Source: Allolobophora icterica (Eukaryota; Annelida; Clitellata; Crassiclitellata; Lumbricidae). Taken from it: DNA of 64,000 nucleotides. Shown here piece by piece: positions 1-14,100 of this stretch; positions within the stretch are counted from its first letter, which is position 1, and each line of letters begins with the position of its first letter. The translations under genes were made by a program, and so were the position numbers. Location of the stretch: NCBI GenBank assembly GCA_963556255.1, contig OY744613.1, forward strand, positions 49,933,745-49,997,744, in the 5' to 3' direction. Below the pieces are notes generated by a model. The model was given only the letters and a program-made list of their open reading frames with translations. It was not told the DNA's origin and ran no database searches.

Positions 1-1218
1 GAAATAATGTCATCTTCTATCTCCCGGGAATCCCTCTGGCCTCAGTTCTTGCATTTGGGTTTTGGACACCTAATTTGCATATAAGTGCAATAAAGATGAT
101 ATTTACTGCGTGAACAATTATGTAAAGAAAATTCTTCACACCGCTCACACTCCTCGTTACCCAGTTTGTAAATGAAATGTTCATCTGCTTTATCACATTG
201 TGATCTAGAGATCATAGCAGCACTGCCCTCATAAGAAAGAACCACGTAACTGAAAATTTGGCCGTTTTGAGTTAGATGCAGTTTCTGCATGTATTAGTGG
301 TCTTACACCTTGGTAGGAAGTAAGAACCTCCTATCTTGATTCGATCATAGAGAACCAGCGTTTGTTAATACCACGTATCTGCACACTTCGTATCAAATAC
401 TAAGTAAGAACCACGCATCTCACATACGTGGTTTTTTGCTAGTAACACAGGGCATTATCTGCAGATCCGTTGCCACGCGCATGCGCAGTTACTACTTCCA
501 GACAATGTTTACGTTTAAGTTTACGAATCTGAGCGATAATTAATTATTTTTAGACTGTAATTTTAATCCGTCTTGGTGGTTTCATCATTCATCAGGCCGT
601 GAGATTAAGTGAAATTTGAGCAACAATAAATATAGTAATTTCAAACGTCTAAATGTTTTTGAATGATTTATTATGACTTTGTTTGTTTTGGGTGCGTAGC
701 GAAATCCCGACACCCTAATGCCCGAAACAGAATTTCGTCGGATCTTCGAAATCTATTTTCCAAGTTACAACAAAGTTATTTGCGCAAATCTGACTTTTAG
801 ATACATTCTCAAATATACTATATTTAGATATTGGCCGGCTTATCCATACTAGTTTTCAGGATTCGAGCACTTGGCAGAATATTGTTTTCGAGAATTCGAT
901 CAATTTTGCATTTCCACATTTTATCTGGTTTCGGGGATTCGGGTAGACCCAGATTCTTTTGTAGGCTTACACGGTTGAGGTTTTTATGATTTAACTTGAA
1001 AGAGTCAGAAAGACGATATGATAAAATGTGTGGAGAGGATAAGTACAGAGGGTGTGGGATGCGTCTGGCTGTTTTTTTTAATTCTATTACACATTGATTC
1101 ATTTCATCCAACCATCTCACACTATCGTCGGGAGCATGCCCAAACAGGCGTACTTCCCATCAGATATTTCTATTACAGAAATGTATAATGACTTTTGCAG
1201 CGAAACATAAATTGTAGT
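1..1218. repeat. direct repeat copy 1 (1.2 kb)
   Basis: This segment recurs at 2316-3534, apparently identical except for one length difference in a T-run (8 T then AA here, 10 T then A there). The left edge is the window start, so the true repeat may extend further. It contains scattered CCCGAAA-type motifs and a small minus-strand open frame at 42-290. There is no LTR-like TG...CA boundary. Either a recent duplication or an assembly duplication would explain the near-identity. Confidence 0.9.
42..290 (-). CDS. small Cys-rich ORF of unknown function (copy 1)
   Basis: This is an 82-codon open frame on the minus strand, repeated identically at 2357-2605. I do not recognise it. The C-terminal half contains CERCEEFSLHNC, a C-x2-C-x7-C arrangement, followed by further cysteines near the end (CPKPKC). 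That could be a small zinc knuckle, or chance. Other open stretches on the same strand (824-1120 and 1117-1305) could be neighbouring exons of a decayed gene, but no clear splice sites link them. Because the two copies are nearly identical by recent duplication, their shared openness is not evidence of selection. Confidence 0.25.
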   Translation of the reverse strand: MQKLHLTQNGQIFSYVVLSYEGSAAMISRSQCDKADEHFIYKLGNEECERCEEFSLHNCSRSKYHLYCTYMQIRCPKPKCKN

Positions 1219-1219
1219 C

Positions 1220-1558
1220 TGCTCTGCCCTCATAAGAAAGAACCACGCATCTGCAAAAAGTTGATTTTGAGATAAATGCAAAAAACATAAACTGCTTGTT
1301 GCCAAGTAGATCCTATATTCATATTAATTTTTGCTTTTAAGCAACATATGCAACAAAAAGCTACCATTTTTAGGGGAAAAAGAATTTTTGATATTTTTTC
1401 TCATAAATACTTTAAATGTCAGTAAATGTGTTTTTACTTAGCTTTGACCGACCGACGACATAACCCAATAATTGTTAAGAACAACGCATCTGCATAAAAT
1501 CGTGTTTTAGTGTGGAACAATTCAACAATTGACTCATATTTCAGGTCAATTATATCAA
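1220..1558. other. spacer, no gene seen
   Basis: This is AT-rich sequence between the two direct repeats. The start (CTGCCCTCATAAGAAAGAAC) and a patch near 1478 resemble the stretch at 220-260 inside the repeat, so it may be an older diverged duplicate of that part. No coding potential is recognised. Confidence 0.5.
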
Positions 1559-2094
1559 ACATAGGCGTAATGTGTGGGGGTACGAGGGGTACACGTACCC
1601 CCACTATTTTTACACGGGGGTACCGTACCCCCACTTTTTAAACAATGGTAATCAATATTTTGTTATAATTATATTTTTATTCTCCGCCCAGCTTCGTGTA
1701 TGTAAGAAATTGGTATTCCCACTTTTTAGACCAAAGTTGCGCCTCTGGGAGTACTAGGGGTACTTGGGGTATACGTACCCCCAATTTTTTTAAACAATGC
1801 CAATCAATATTTTATTACTGAGCCTTCCCAGAAATCGCAGTCTCTGCCTTGCTTCGTTTATGCAAGAAATTGGTACTCCACTTTTTAGACCAAAGTTACA
1901 CCGATTGGGTACGAGGGGTACGCGTACCCCCTACTTTTTACTGGGGGTACCGTACCTCCTACTTTTTAAACCATGCCAATCAATATTTTAGTATTGAACC
2001 CTCCCAGAAATCGCAGTCTCTGCCTTGCTTCGTGTATGCATGTAAGAAATTGGTACCCCCACCTTTCAGGCCAAAGTTACGCCCCTGTCAACCA
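1559..2094. mobile_element. MITE-like element with CATAGGCGTAA terminus, three internal tandem units
   Basis: It begins CATAGGCGTAATGTG and ends near CAAAGTTACGCCCCTG, imperfect inverted termini. Inside, a 150-177 bp unit (AATCAATATTT..., CTTCGTGTATG..., GGGGTACGxGGGGTAC) occurs three times, with repeat starts near 1641, 1793 and 1970. Relatives on the opposite strand lie at 35479-35680 and 42058-42416. The termini and the TSD of the 35.5 kb relative suggest a hAT-type non-autonomous element. No clear TSD is seen at this copy. Confidence 0.6.
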
Positions 2095-2315
2095 TTACTT
2101 TAAAGATATGAAACCAGTTATATACAGTTTTAAAAAATTGATATCGCTTATATATGATCATATTCGACTTTCAAAACAGTCTGGGGTAGTGAACATGTCA
2201 CAGGACAGATGAAGAAGAACTACACTTACTAATCTGCATCTTAGGTCCACAACCTCTGATGTCTTAATATCTTGCCAGATTTTTTCTATTTTCTGGCATC
2301 AGAACGGTCAGTTTA

Positions 2316-3534
2316 GAAATAATGTCATCTTCTATCTCCCGGGAATCCCTCTGGCCTCAGTTCTTGCATTTGGGTTTTGGACACCTAATTTGCATATAAG
2401 TGCAATAAAGATGATATTTACTGCGTGAACAATTATGTAAAGAAAATTCTTCACACCGCTCACACTCCTCGTTACCCAGTTTGTAAATGAAATGTTCATC
2501 TGCTTTATCACATTGTGATCTAGAGATCATAGCAGCACTGCCCTCATAAGAAAGAACCACGTAACTGAAAATTTGGCCGTTTTGAGTTAGATGCAGTTTC
2601 TGCATGTATTAGTGGTCTTACACCTTGGTAGGAAGTAAGAACCTCCTATCTTGATTCGATCATAGAGAACCAGCGTTTGTTAATACCACGTATCTGCACA
2701 CTTCGTATCAAATACTAAGTAAGAACCACGCATCTCACATACGTGGTTTTTTGCTAGTAACACAGGGCATTATCTGCAGATCCGTTGCCACGCGCATGCG
2801 CAGTTACTACTTCCAGACAATGTTTACGTTTAAGTTTACGAATCTGAGCGATAATTAATTATTTTTAGACTGTAATTTTAATCCGTCTTGGTGGTTTCAT
2901 CATTCATCAGGCCGTGAGATTAAGTGAAATTTGAGCAACAATAAATATAGTAATTTCAAACGTCTAAATGTTTTTGAATGATTTATTATGACTTTGTTTG
3001 TTTTGGGTGCGTAGCGAAATCCCGACACCCTAATGCCCGAAACAGAATTTCGTCGGATCTTCGAAATCTATTTTCCAAGTTACAACAAAGTTATTTGCGC
3101 AAATCTGACTTTTAGATACATTCTCAAATATACTATATTTAGATATTGGCCGGCTTATCCATACTAGTTTTCAGGATTCGAGCACTTGGCAGAATATTGT
3201 TTTCGAGAATTCGATCAATTTTGCATTTCCACATTTTATCTGGTTTCGGGGATTCGGGTAGACCCAGATTCTTTTGTAGGCTTACACGGTTGAGGTTTTT
3301 ATGATTTAACTTGAAAGAGTCAGAAAGACGATATGATAAAATGTGTGGAGAGGATAAGTACAGAGGGTGTGGGATGCGTCTGGCTGTTTTTTTTTTATTC
3401 TATTACACATTGATTCATTTCATCCAACCATCTCACACTATCGTCGGGAGCATGCCCAAACAGGCGTACTTCCCATCAGATATTTCTATTACAGAAATGT
3501 ATAATGACTTTTGCAGCGAAACATAAATTGTAGT
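2316..3534. repeat. direct repeat copy 2 (1.2 kb)
   Basis: Second copy of the 1-1218 segment, offset 2315 bp. Homology stops after AATTGTAGT. Sequence to the right belongs to another dispersed repeat (3536-3790). Confidence 0.9.
2357..2605 (-). CDS. small Cys-rich ORF of unknown function (copy 2)
   Basis: Identical in sequence to the minus-strand ORF at 42-290, carried by the duplicated segment. It has the same C-x2-C-x7-C arrangement. Function is unknown, and it may not be expressed. Confidence 0.25.
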   Translation of the reverse strand: MQKLHLTQNGQIFSYVVLSYEGSAAMISRSQCDKADEHFIYKLGNEECERCEEFSLHNCSRSKYHLYCTYMQIRCPKPKCKN

Positions 3535-3535
3535 A

Positions 3536-3790
3536 TAATGCTGCGTCCCATACTCCTCTGTGTAAAGAGAGCATGCGCATCGCGATTTGCATCCCGAAGG
3601 TGATTTCTTTCAGTGATTTAATCTCGGGTTAGTCGGACTACGATCCGTGTTATTGGACAGGCCTATAGTGTGGCGCTTATTCAAACGGGGAACGGTGGTG
3701 AAGAACCCCACTGGATCAGTTCATGCAAAACTGAATAGGGTAGAGGCTATACGGTCACTATGTAAACTCGTACACATTTATTTTTACATT
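3536..3790. repeat. dispersed repeat, also at 41778-42015
   Basis: The segment starting GCTGCGTCCCATACTCCTCTG and containing ATCGCG, AATCTCGGG and CGGTGGTGAAGA is alignable by eye with 41778-42015 (GCTGCGTTTCATGCGCCTCTG, ...). The middle parts diverge, so this is an old family. It has no recognised coding capacity. Confidence 0.65.
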
Positions 3791-3872
3791 TACGGACTTC
3801 AGGAACTGTTATCATTCAATTTGAATATAATATTATTCGAAACTACTACTTCTGTTAGCGGTAACTAATTTT

Positions 3873-4372
3873 AATCGGTAGAGGACAAGAGCGTTCGCAT
3901 AATTGAATCCAACTTCTAGTTTACGTATTTTTGTGTCTATTCAACGACATTTTCAAAACCCGGATAAGAAGAAATCACATCCTAAAATGTCTTTCTTATG
4001 CTGGTAAATGCTGCGGTTTCTCTTATTTTTTTTACAACGTTATCGTGTAAATATGTTTTAAAGGTATTTTTAAAGCGTATTAGTATATAAAAATGCGTGC
4101 CTTATATTCGAAACTCATAATTGGTCTCTTCGACTTGCTTGCCACCACAGTCCAAATTCTGGTTTTGAACGGGCTGCAGCCAGTAGGCAAATTTATTGTT
4201 ACAGTCATTTAATATTTCGTAGATTTTAAATCTTCGAGTTACTTTCTTATCAAAATGGAAGTTTGTGTTGTACATCCGCAGAGAAAGAAGCAGTGTTCTC
4301 GTATGAAATAAGAATTCAGCAGTTGTGCAAACTGCATCAAGACCAATATAAAAACTCGGATCTTTCAAATTT
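3873..4372 (+). promoter_or_regulatory. conserved ZNF-cluster upstream block with MRALYS exon candidate
   Basis: The stretch GGTAGAGGACAAGAGCGTTCG...CGACATTTT...ATGCGTGCCTTATATTCG is homologous to 17262-17600 (upstream of ZNF gene 3) and 62262-62560. Weaker versions lie at 10808 (gene 2) and 26752 (gene 4). The reading frame from 4094 begins MRALYSKLI. In the other copies it follows a polypyrimidine tract and AG, so it may be an upstream exon of the ZNF genes. That role is inference, and no donor site is assigned. Confidence 0.45.
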
Positions 4373-4983
4373 ATTCACATTTTGCAAAAACAATAGTATC
4401 GTTTGAGGAACTGCCATTGCTATTTATAGATAATCTGAGGTAAAATCGTTTGAATTGGTCGTTTTATTTTGATATTAAATATAGTGTTTTAACTAAATAT
4501 GAATTATTAACAATCTTTTAATAGCGTCATCCATCGTTAACAGAAGCAATAGATTGGGATATCGGAGAGAAATGCATCACTGCAAGAAAATTGATTCCTG
4601 TTGTGAAGCCTCTATTAATACAGATCGGACAGCATCAGACTATTTGACTACAGTAAATACTGTTTAGAAAATCATCTAGGAATTATTCTACAACAGGAAT
4701 TTTTATGAACGAAATTGTTGTCCTTGATTCTACTATAAGAATTTTATGAAAGACAACCCTGACACATTATCTACGGCACTACAACATGTTAGACGTTTAA
4801 TAACAGCACAAAAGTGAAACTATATCGCATCAGGAACGTAGGAGCACCCCCTTCCGCCATTGGGACCTTGAGCCGATAAAGAACGTATCACAAGGTCCTG
4901 GACACAAAACCAGCAAATTGTGGTAGGCTATCAGTGCTTCAGTACTGCACGAAAGTGACATAATAATAACGTACATCAGTGCC

Positions 4984-6678
4984 ATGAATGAAAACCATCG
5001 ATCAGAACTAACGGAGGAATGTAAAGGAGACAAGAAAAAGGAAGATTTTGCAACTCGCACAGCTGATAAACCTCACAAATGTGATTTATGTGGAAAAGGA
5101 TTCGTCATTAGTTATCACCTTAAATACCACATGAGGAAACACACTGGTGAAAAAACATTCCGTTGCAAATTTTGTCCGAAAACTTTTCTATGGAGCAGTC
5201 AGTTGAACATGCATATGATTGTCCACACAGGAGAGAAACCATTCAAGTGCAAATTGTGTCAGAAAGCGTTTAGGGATAGGCAACACATGAAGAGGCATTT
5301 AATAACACATTCAGGAGAAAAACCACACAAATGTCTGCTATGTCACAAATCATTTACAGACGGTAGTAATTTGAGTAGACATGCGAGAACACACAGTGGA
5401 GAAAAATCATATATGTGTGAATTGTGTGGAAAAGGATTCATTGATAACTATCAGCTTAAATACCACATGAAGATCCACACTGCAGAAAGAACATACAAAT
5501 GTAAATTATGTCAGGAAACTTTTTTATCGAGGAGTCTTTTGAATGAGCATATGATTGTCCACTTAGGAGATAAACCATTCAAGTGTGAATATTGTCAGAA
5601 AGCGTTTAGGGATAAGGAGCACCTGAAGAGGCATTTAATAACACATTCAGGAGAAAAACCGTACAAATGTCAGCTATGTGACAAATCATTTACGGACTGT
5701 AGTAATTTGAATAGACATGTCAGTACCCACAGTGAAGAAAAATCCTGTATGTGTGAATTGTGTGGAAAAGGATTCGTTGCAAATTATCAGCTTAAATACC
5801 ACATGAAGTTCCATACTGGTGAAAAGAAACTGTACAATTGTAAATTTTGTCAGAAAACTTTTTTATGTAGCAGTGATTTGAATGAGCATGTGATTGTCCA
5901 CACAGGAGAGAAACCATTCAAGTGTGAATTGTGTCAGAAAAGGTTAAGAGATGGAACTCACCTGAAGAGACATTTAATAACACATTCAGGAGAAAAACCA
6001 TTCAAATGTCAGCTTTGTGACAAATCATTTACTGATGGTAGTAATTTAAATAGACATGTCAGAACCCACAATGTAGAAAAACCATACAAGTGTGAATTGT
6101 GTGGAAAAGGATTCGACGACAATTATCAACTTAAATTCCACATGAAGTTCCACACTGGTGAAAGCACATACAACTGTAAATTTTGTCAGAAAATTTTTTT
6201 ATGCAGCAGCGATTTGAATAAGCATTTGATTGTCCACACAGGAGAAAAACCATACAATTGTCACCTATGCCACGAATCATTTACAAACAGTACTAATTTG
6301 AATGTACATATGAGAATCCATGCTGGAAAGAAACAAGACCAATGTGAACAACTTAGTCAGAAATTATCTGCGCGTCATAGTTGTTTGGTTAAGCAGAGTT
6401 TGCAAGTTCATATTGGAGAGAAAATCGATGTATGCCACACAGTGATTGGAAGTGTAGATAATTTATGTAGCCAGGCGATAACACACCCAGAAGTTAAGGA
6501 AGATATGGATGTTGGACAGAACGATTTTGTTTGTGATATTGAACCTCTTCTGGTGAAACGATTTGGATGTGTAATATGCGAGGAAATGTTTGCAATAGAG
6601 AAAGAATTTCTAGAGCACTGTTTTGAGGTTTGTTTTGTTCCCGTTGAAAGTGACTTTGAAGTGTTATTTGAAGACTAG
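4984..6678 (+). CDS. C2H2 zinc-finger protein, gene 1 (15 fingers)
   Basis: A 564-residue protein, presumably a nuclear DNA-binding regulator. After a charged leader of about 30 residues come 15 consecutive C-x2-C-x12-H-x3-H fingers (about residues 32-455) joined by TGEKP or SGEKP linkers. Finger 11 has RLRD in place of the usual A-F core. Fingers fall into four alternating types (GKGF..YQLKYH, QKTFL..LNxH, QKAFRD..LKRH, DKSFTD..LNRH) that recur as a 4-finger module. DNA spacing of the module is 336, 336 and 339 bp, and the last module lacks its third finger. The tail (about 527-564) holds CVICEEMF...EHCFEVC and an acidic end, a motif shared as remnants by the other loci. The ATG at 4984 aligns with the MNEDQ-type start of gene 4. 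No KRAB, SCAN, BTB or SET domain is seen. Confidence 0.9.
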   Translation: MNENHRSELTEECKGDKKKEDFATRTADKPHKCDLCGKGFVISYHLKYHMRKHTGEKTFRCKFCPKTFLWSSQLNMHMIVHTGEKPFKCKLCQKAFRDRQHMKRHLITHSGEKPHKCLLCHKSFTDGSNLSRHARTHSGEKSYMCELCGKGFIDNYQLKYHMKIHTAERTYKCKLCQETFLSRSLLNEHMIVHLGDKPFKCEYCQKAFRDKEHLKRHLITHSGEKPYKCQLCDKSFTDCSNLNRHVSTHSEEKSCMCELCGKGFVANYQLKYHMKFHTGEKKLYNCKFCQKTFLCSSDLNEHVIVHTGEKPFKCELCQKRLRDGTHLKRHLITHSGEKPFKCQLCDKSFTDGSNLNRHVRTHNVEKPYKCELCGKGFDDNYQLKFHMKFHTGESTYNCKFCQKIFLCSSDLNKHLIVHTGEKPYNCHLCHESFTNSTNLNVHMRIHAGKKQDQCEQLSQKLSARHSCLVKQSLQVHIGEKIDVCHTVIGSVDNLCSQAITHPEVKEDMDVGQNDFVCDIEPLLVKRFGCVICEEMFAIEKEFLEHCFEVCFVPVESDFEVLFED

Positions 6679-7245
6679 AGTATTTGCCCGTCATATACGA
6701 CAGGTTGATTAAGAAAATGAATGGATTATTAGGAAGCGAACAGAATTTACCAAGTCTGCCTGTGCCTTCGTTCCTTCCCTCCATCCATCCTTCCCTCCAT
6801 CCTTCCCTCCCCGTCTATATGAACGCTGCATCGAGAGAGAGGTAGGGCGTATTGGATGTGACCAATCTATGCTTCCCCATCAACCTTCCGTATTAGATGG
6901 AGTGAGAGGGAGATGTAGAGGTAGGGCTGGAGTTAATTTCTTGATGCATGGACTGCAGCCACTAGTCGACTGCAGTCGTCTCTCGTCTTCTGAAGCAGCA
7001 TGAGTCATAGCGTTAGTCTGACGACAGACACTTCACTGATGCACAGAGCTGGCAAACTATGAGCAACAAAATTGCATTTCTTTGTAAATATTCACAAACT
7101 TTCCATCTATTGCAAGACTGTATGAAAAGATAACTACTACTAACTGTGTATTAGTATCTTGTATTCTGTTTAATATTGATGATTCGATGTTGAAATGTCA
7201 TTTCACGTTGAAAATTTATCTCAGTTATGTTTGTGTATACTATAA
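6679..7245. other. 3' flank of ZNF gene 1, CT-rich tract, no gene seen
   Basis: It contains a CCTT/CCAT-rich tract at about 6770-6812 and a purine-rich stretch to 6930. No open frame of interest. A possible polyadenylation hexamer AATAAA lies far downstream at about 7675. Confidence 0.5.
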
Positions 7246-7505
7246 TTTACCTTGGAAGACTGTTTCCAATGGTGTTTTTCTTCAAGACTTCAAACGATGT
7301 TATTAGTTCTGTAGAGGAGTGATTTCAGTTTAGATTTATTTCATATTTTCCTGTTATTTGTTTGTGTGTCGTATTTTGCTCCAATAGAAGAGAATTATTG
7401 AAATATCTTATAAGTGGAATCTGTGAAGAAATGTTTGCAATAGAGAAAGAATTTCTACAGTACTATTTTGAGGTTTGTTGTGTTCCCGTTGAAAGTGATT
7501 TGTGA
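7246..7505 (+). pseudogene. duplicated C-terminal tail of ZNF gene 1
   Basis: At 7425-7502 the frame reads CEEMFAIEKEFLQYYFEVC then VPVESDL and stop, almost the same as the C-terminus of gene 1 but with the EHC replaced by QYY. The preceding 180 bp (7246-7420) recurs diverged at 8080-8230. So the gene's 3' part has been locally duplicated and has decayed. Confidence 0.7.
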
Positions 7506-9023
<1,518 letters not shown>

Positions 9024-9833
9024 ACAAATAGGTAATAATATAAGCAATAATAGTTTCGGGTTTCTAAGCAAAAGTGACAGAAGGAAAGTGTACATATTTT
9101 ATCCTTGCACGCTCATTCTCAAAAGACAGCAGCGCATGCATGATCAGAAAGCCTTTTAGCTTTCATATGACATTATTTTGTGCTTCTCAAATATGTAAAG
9201 CCGTAAAGTAAGGAAGTGATGCAAATGTGTCGACTGTCGAAACATTAGAACGTCACAAATACTAGATCTCTCACCAAATAAGCAGGAAAGTTAAATAGAT
9301 TAATTATAAAATGAAACGTAAAACTGCACGTGGTTATACATAAATTGTCCGGTGTCTCTGTGGGCCTCTTCCGGTCGTGGGCCCAGGTACTCCCTGCACA
9401 TACGACAGCTAACGCCACCGGCTCTAACCATGCAATGCGCGACCACATCCCGCATTATATATTATGTCTACGCTCTATAACGTTTTGCAACTGGAACTTC
9501 GCCAAGACAATTTTGAACATTCATGTCATCTTCAAGTGTCGACGGGAACACATTGGCTGGTTCAAAAGTGTGCTGTGCATGGGTACCCACTGGCGACTCT
9601 TGTACTGTAGTAATGACCAAAGCTAAATTAATAATAATGCCACAGTAAAATTCTGGCTCGATTCGTTTACTGCCTCGCAATTCGGAAAAAAAAATTAAAA
9701 TTACTTAACATACGCAATTTAACATGCAATTGAACAAGTTAACATTGTAATGCTACAAAGACTAACTAGAATGAAGAGTAGCTGTTGTGCAATTGACAGG
9801 AGCATAACAACTTTTGTACAAACACATCGATCA
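9024..9833. other. no recognised feature
   Basis: Ordinary AT-rich sequence. Short open frames at 9245-9680 on both strands have no recognisable motif. Confidence 0.4.
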
Positions 9834-9841
9834 TTCGTAAC

Positions 9842-10374
9842 CAGTTTGATTCTCGTTAACGTTAACGATAACGAAAATGTTCGTTAACGAACAAAAAATG
9901 ATTTCGTTAACGATAACTATAACTATAACTAAAAAATATCATTAACTATAACTATAACTATAACGAAAATAACAGTAACGAAAATTCATTGCTATTTTCG
10001 TTAATACGATAAAAAAAGTGCAATATCAACTAACGTGAGAACGTGAAAATACAGCCGTTAACGCAAGCAAAATGATTCCTATGTTCGCCTTGGATGTCGG
10101 TAAGCTGTGTATTCATGAAGCTGAATGCACCAATTCGTCAAAGCTCTAAGCAAATTATTGTGTAATGCGTCTTCATAATTCAGTGTGATTTTCATTAACG
10201 ATAACGGTAACGAAAATGTTTTCTTTAACGAAAGCAAAATGATTTCGTTAACGATAACTATAACTGTAACTAAAAAATAATATTAACTATAACTGTAACT
10301 ATAACTAAAATGAAAAACCATTAACTATAACTGTAACTGTAACTAAAATAAAATCTGTAAGGAGAATCACACTG
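9842..10374. mobile_element. non-autonomous hAT element with TAACTATAAC subterminal arrays
   Basis: Perfect 8-bp TSDs TTCGTAAC (9834-9841 and 10375-10382) flank a 533-bp element. Its termini are CAGTTTGATTCTC on the left and, in reverse complement, CAGTGTGATTCTC on the right. The 8-bp TSD and CAG start are hAT hallmarks. Inside are two arrays of TAACTATAACTATAAC and GTTAACGATAACG words (about 9850-10010 and 10180-10360) around a unique 160-bp centre. It has no coding capacity. The related autonomous element may be the one at 55472-57205. Confidence 0.88.
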
Positions 10375-10382
10375 TTCGTAAC

Positions 10383-10800
10383 TAAGACTTAGATACTATG
10401 CGTAATAATCTTAAATTTATGTATAATAATATTTTACTCTGCTTTTGACGACATACTATTTCGTCGGGTAAGTCGCATGTTTGTTGAGGCATCAAACCGT
10501 CGAATCAGCGATCATTAGGCCAACCTGTTGATACGATTTTACTTATAGCGGCAATTCTTGTGTGATACTTATTCTGCTAATCGGTTACCACCTATTGCCC
10601 CCTCCCTAGTAGAAAACGTTATAAATGGCCAACAGGTGGCCCTTGTAGCGGGGTCATTTGACCCCTTTTGGGCCTCCTGTGTAGCCAAACTTTGGAATAT
10701 AATAATAATACATGTTTCTGCTTTAACTGTAAAAGTTTGGTTACCAAATAAACAAGTGTCAAGTGTCAACATTTATTTACATTTACAACTAAGATACGAC
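10383..10800. other. no recognised feature
   Basis: AT-rich sequence with short open frames on both strands and no recognisable domain. Confidence 0.4.
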
Positions 10801-10807
10801 GCTGATA

Positions 10808-11788
10808 AATCAATCGGTAGAGGGCAATGAGTTCGTTATTGAAATACAACTTTTATTCGAAGTATCTTTCAAATTTACGCCATTTTGTAGGAAACGTTAA
10901 ACGAAAAAGCAGAAATTTACAAATTTTCTTCACATAATGGTAAGCTTGGCATTTCCTTCATTTCTCATATATTGTTCAAGCTATTTTACCTATTTTTGGC
11001 GAGCATGTACGATCGAGGTGCCTATGTAGTATCTTTGCATCGTGAGGGTCGGTTAGGGTCAGGGTAAGAGTCGTGAGATCAGCCCAAATGCCCGAATCCC
11101 GAAAAGAATTTCGCCCGGATCCCCGAAATCGATTCTCTCTATTCATCTTCGTCACCTCTCTGCCCAAGCGCAATAGATCCTAATAGTCTACCTGCTCACT
11201 GGTAAAAGATGCTGCAGATAAATACCAAGATTATATCACACTATCAGATCAAGATGACTGTGATACAAGAGTTTAGATAAGGAATACTTCCTGCATATTC
11301 ACCAGATTTCCTGGACCAAGACTTTTAAACGTGTTATCAGAATAAATTGTAGGACTGGGTGTAGTAGGAATGGTGATAAATTAATACTGTATGCAAACAA
11401 ATTATATAGTTTTATCTGTAATCATGTTGGAAACTTTGAGTCTGTTGTGCGAATTAGAATAATGAGAAATTGACTTCTTTTCCTTTTGGGAAGAGTTTCA
11501 CAAGTCAGTCAATTCCTGGTGTTTTGCTTGTTCCTCAGTCAAATAGTCGGTTGCCCATGATATCACATTACTGCACAGTTACGCACATTTTGCTGCAAGT
11601 TTTACCGGATTGAGAAGATAAAAATTATATTTAATTCTGTTCTGTATCAGACACTGTAAGAATAATGCCTTAATCCCGTTTGGGATATTAAAATTATTTT
11701 TACAATTGTTGTTTAAAGAATAAGTATCCCGGATAACACCTATGCTTAATCATTTCTACAGTAATTTTACATGTTTAGATAAAATAAT
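10808..11788 (+). promoter_or_regulatory. upstream block of ZNF gene 2, shared with gene 4
   Basis: 10808-11790 aligns by eye with 26752-27670 upstream of gene 4. Shared words include AGAGGGCAATGAGTT, ACGCCATTTTG, CTTCACATAATGGTA and ATCACACTATCAGATCAAG. This shows that genes 2 and 4 derive from a common locus, including their 5' flank. No specific promoter element can be named. Confidence 0.65.
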
Positions 11789-11808
11789 TTGTCATGTTGT
11801 TTTTACAG
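11789..11808 (+). promoter_or_regulatory. putative 3' splice acceptor before ZNF gene 2 exon
   Basis: TTGTCATGTTGTTTTTACAG ends at 11808 and is followed by an exon-like stretch carrying the leader. The same tract ending in AG occurs before genes 3 (18370) and 4 (27691), each about 190-300 bp 5' of the reading frame. Conservation in three paralogues supports a real acceptor. No donor is located. Confidence 0.55.
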
Positions 11809-12005
11809 GAATAGCTTTCATTGGACAAAAGGAATTTATAATTCATATCTCAAAGTACTGCAAAAAATCAGAGTAAGAGAATTTAAAGAGACAATCAAAA
11901 ATAAAAGAAAATTGTTCATTATAACCTGTAAGTCGTTTCACAAAAAAGACAAGAGTACAGCACAAACTAACTTGTTAAATCACTGCAAAGTGAACGCTAC
12001 CCATC

Positions 12006-13950
<1,945 letters not shown>

Positions 13951-14023
13951 ACAGAAAACAGATTAGGTGACGTGTCTTTTGTTCAGTCTGTTCATGCTTA
14001 ACCAGGTTTAGTATTATAGAATA

Positions 14024-14100
14024 GAATATTCTTTATTGGAACCAACTGCAAACCGCATAAATTTTTGGTATACAGCAACGTAAACATGTTTATACAGATA
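14024..14100 (-). mobile_element. LINE 3'-end fragment
   Basis: AATATTCTTTATTGGAACCA followed by ACTGCAAACCGCATAAA matches the left edges of the minus-strand LINE at 24212-25853 (TATTCTTTATTACACCATTAGC) and of the fragment at 55689-56012. It is the 3' terminus only. Confidence 0.5.

Noticed and set aside
1..3534. LTR retrotransposon with 1.2-kb LTRs
   Set aside because: The repeats lack TG...CA ends, the 1.1-kb spacer has no gag-pol, primer-binding site or polypurine tract, and part of it is a MITE.
11050..11075. Telomere-like CCCTGACCCTAACC
   Set aside because: Only two imperfect units on one strand, within the ordinary 5' flank of ZNF gene 2.
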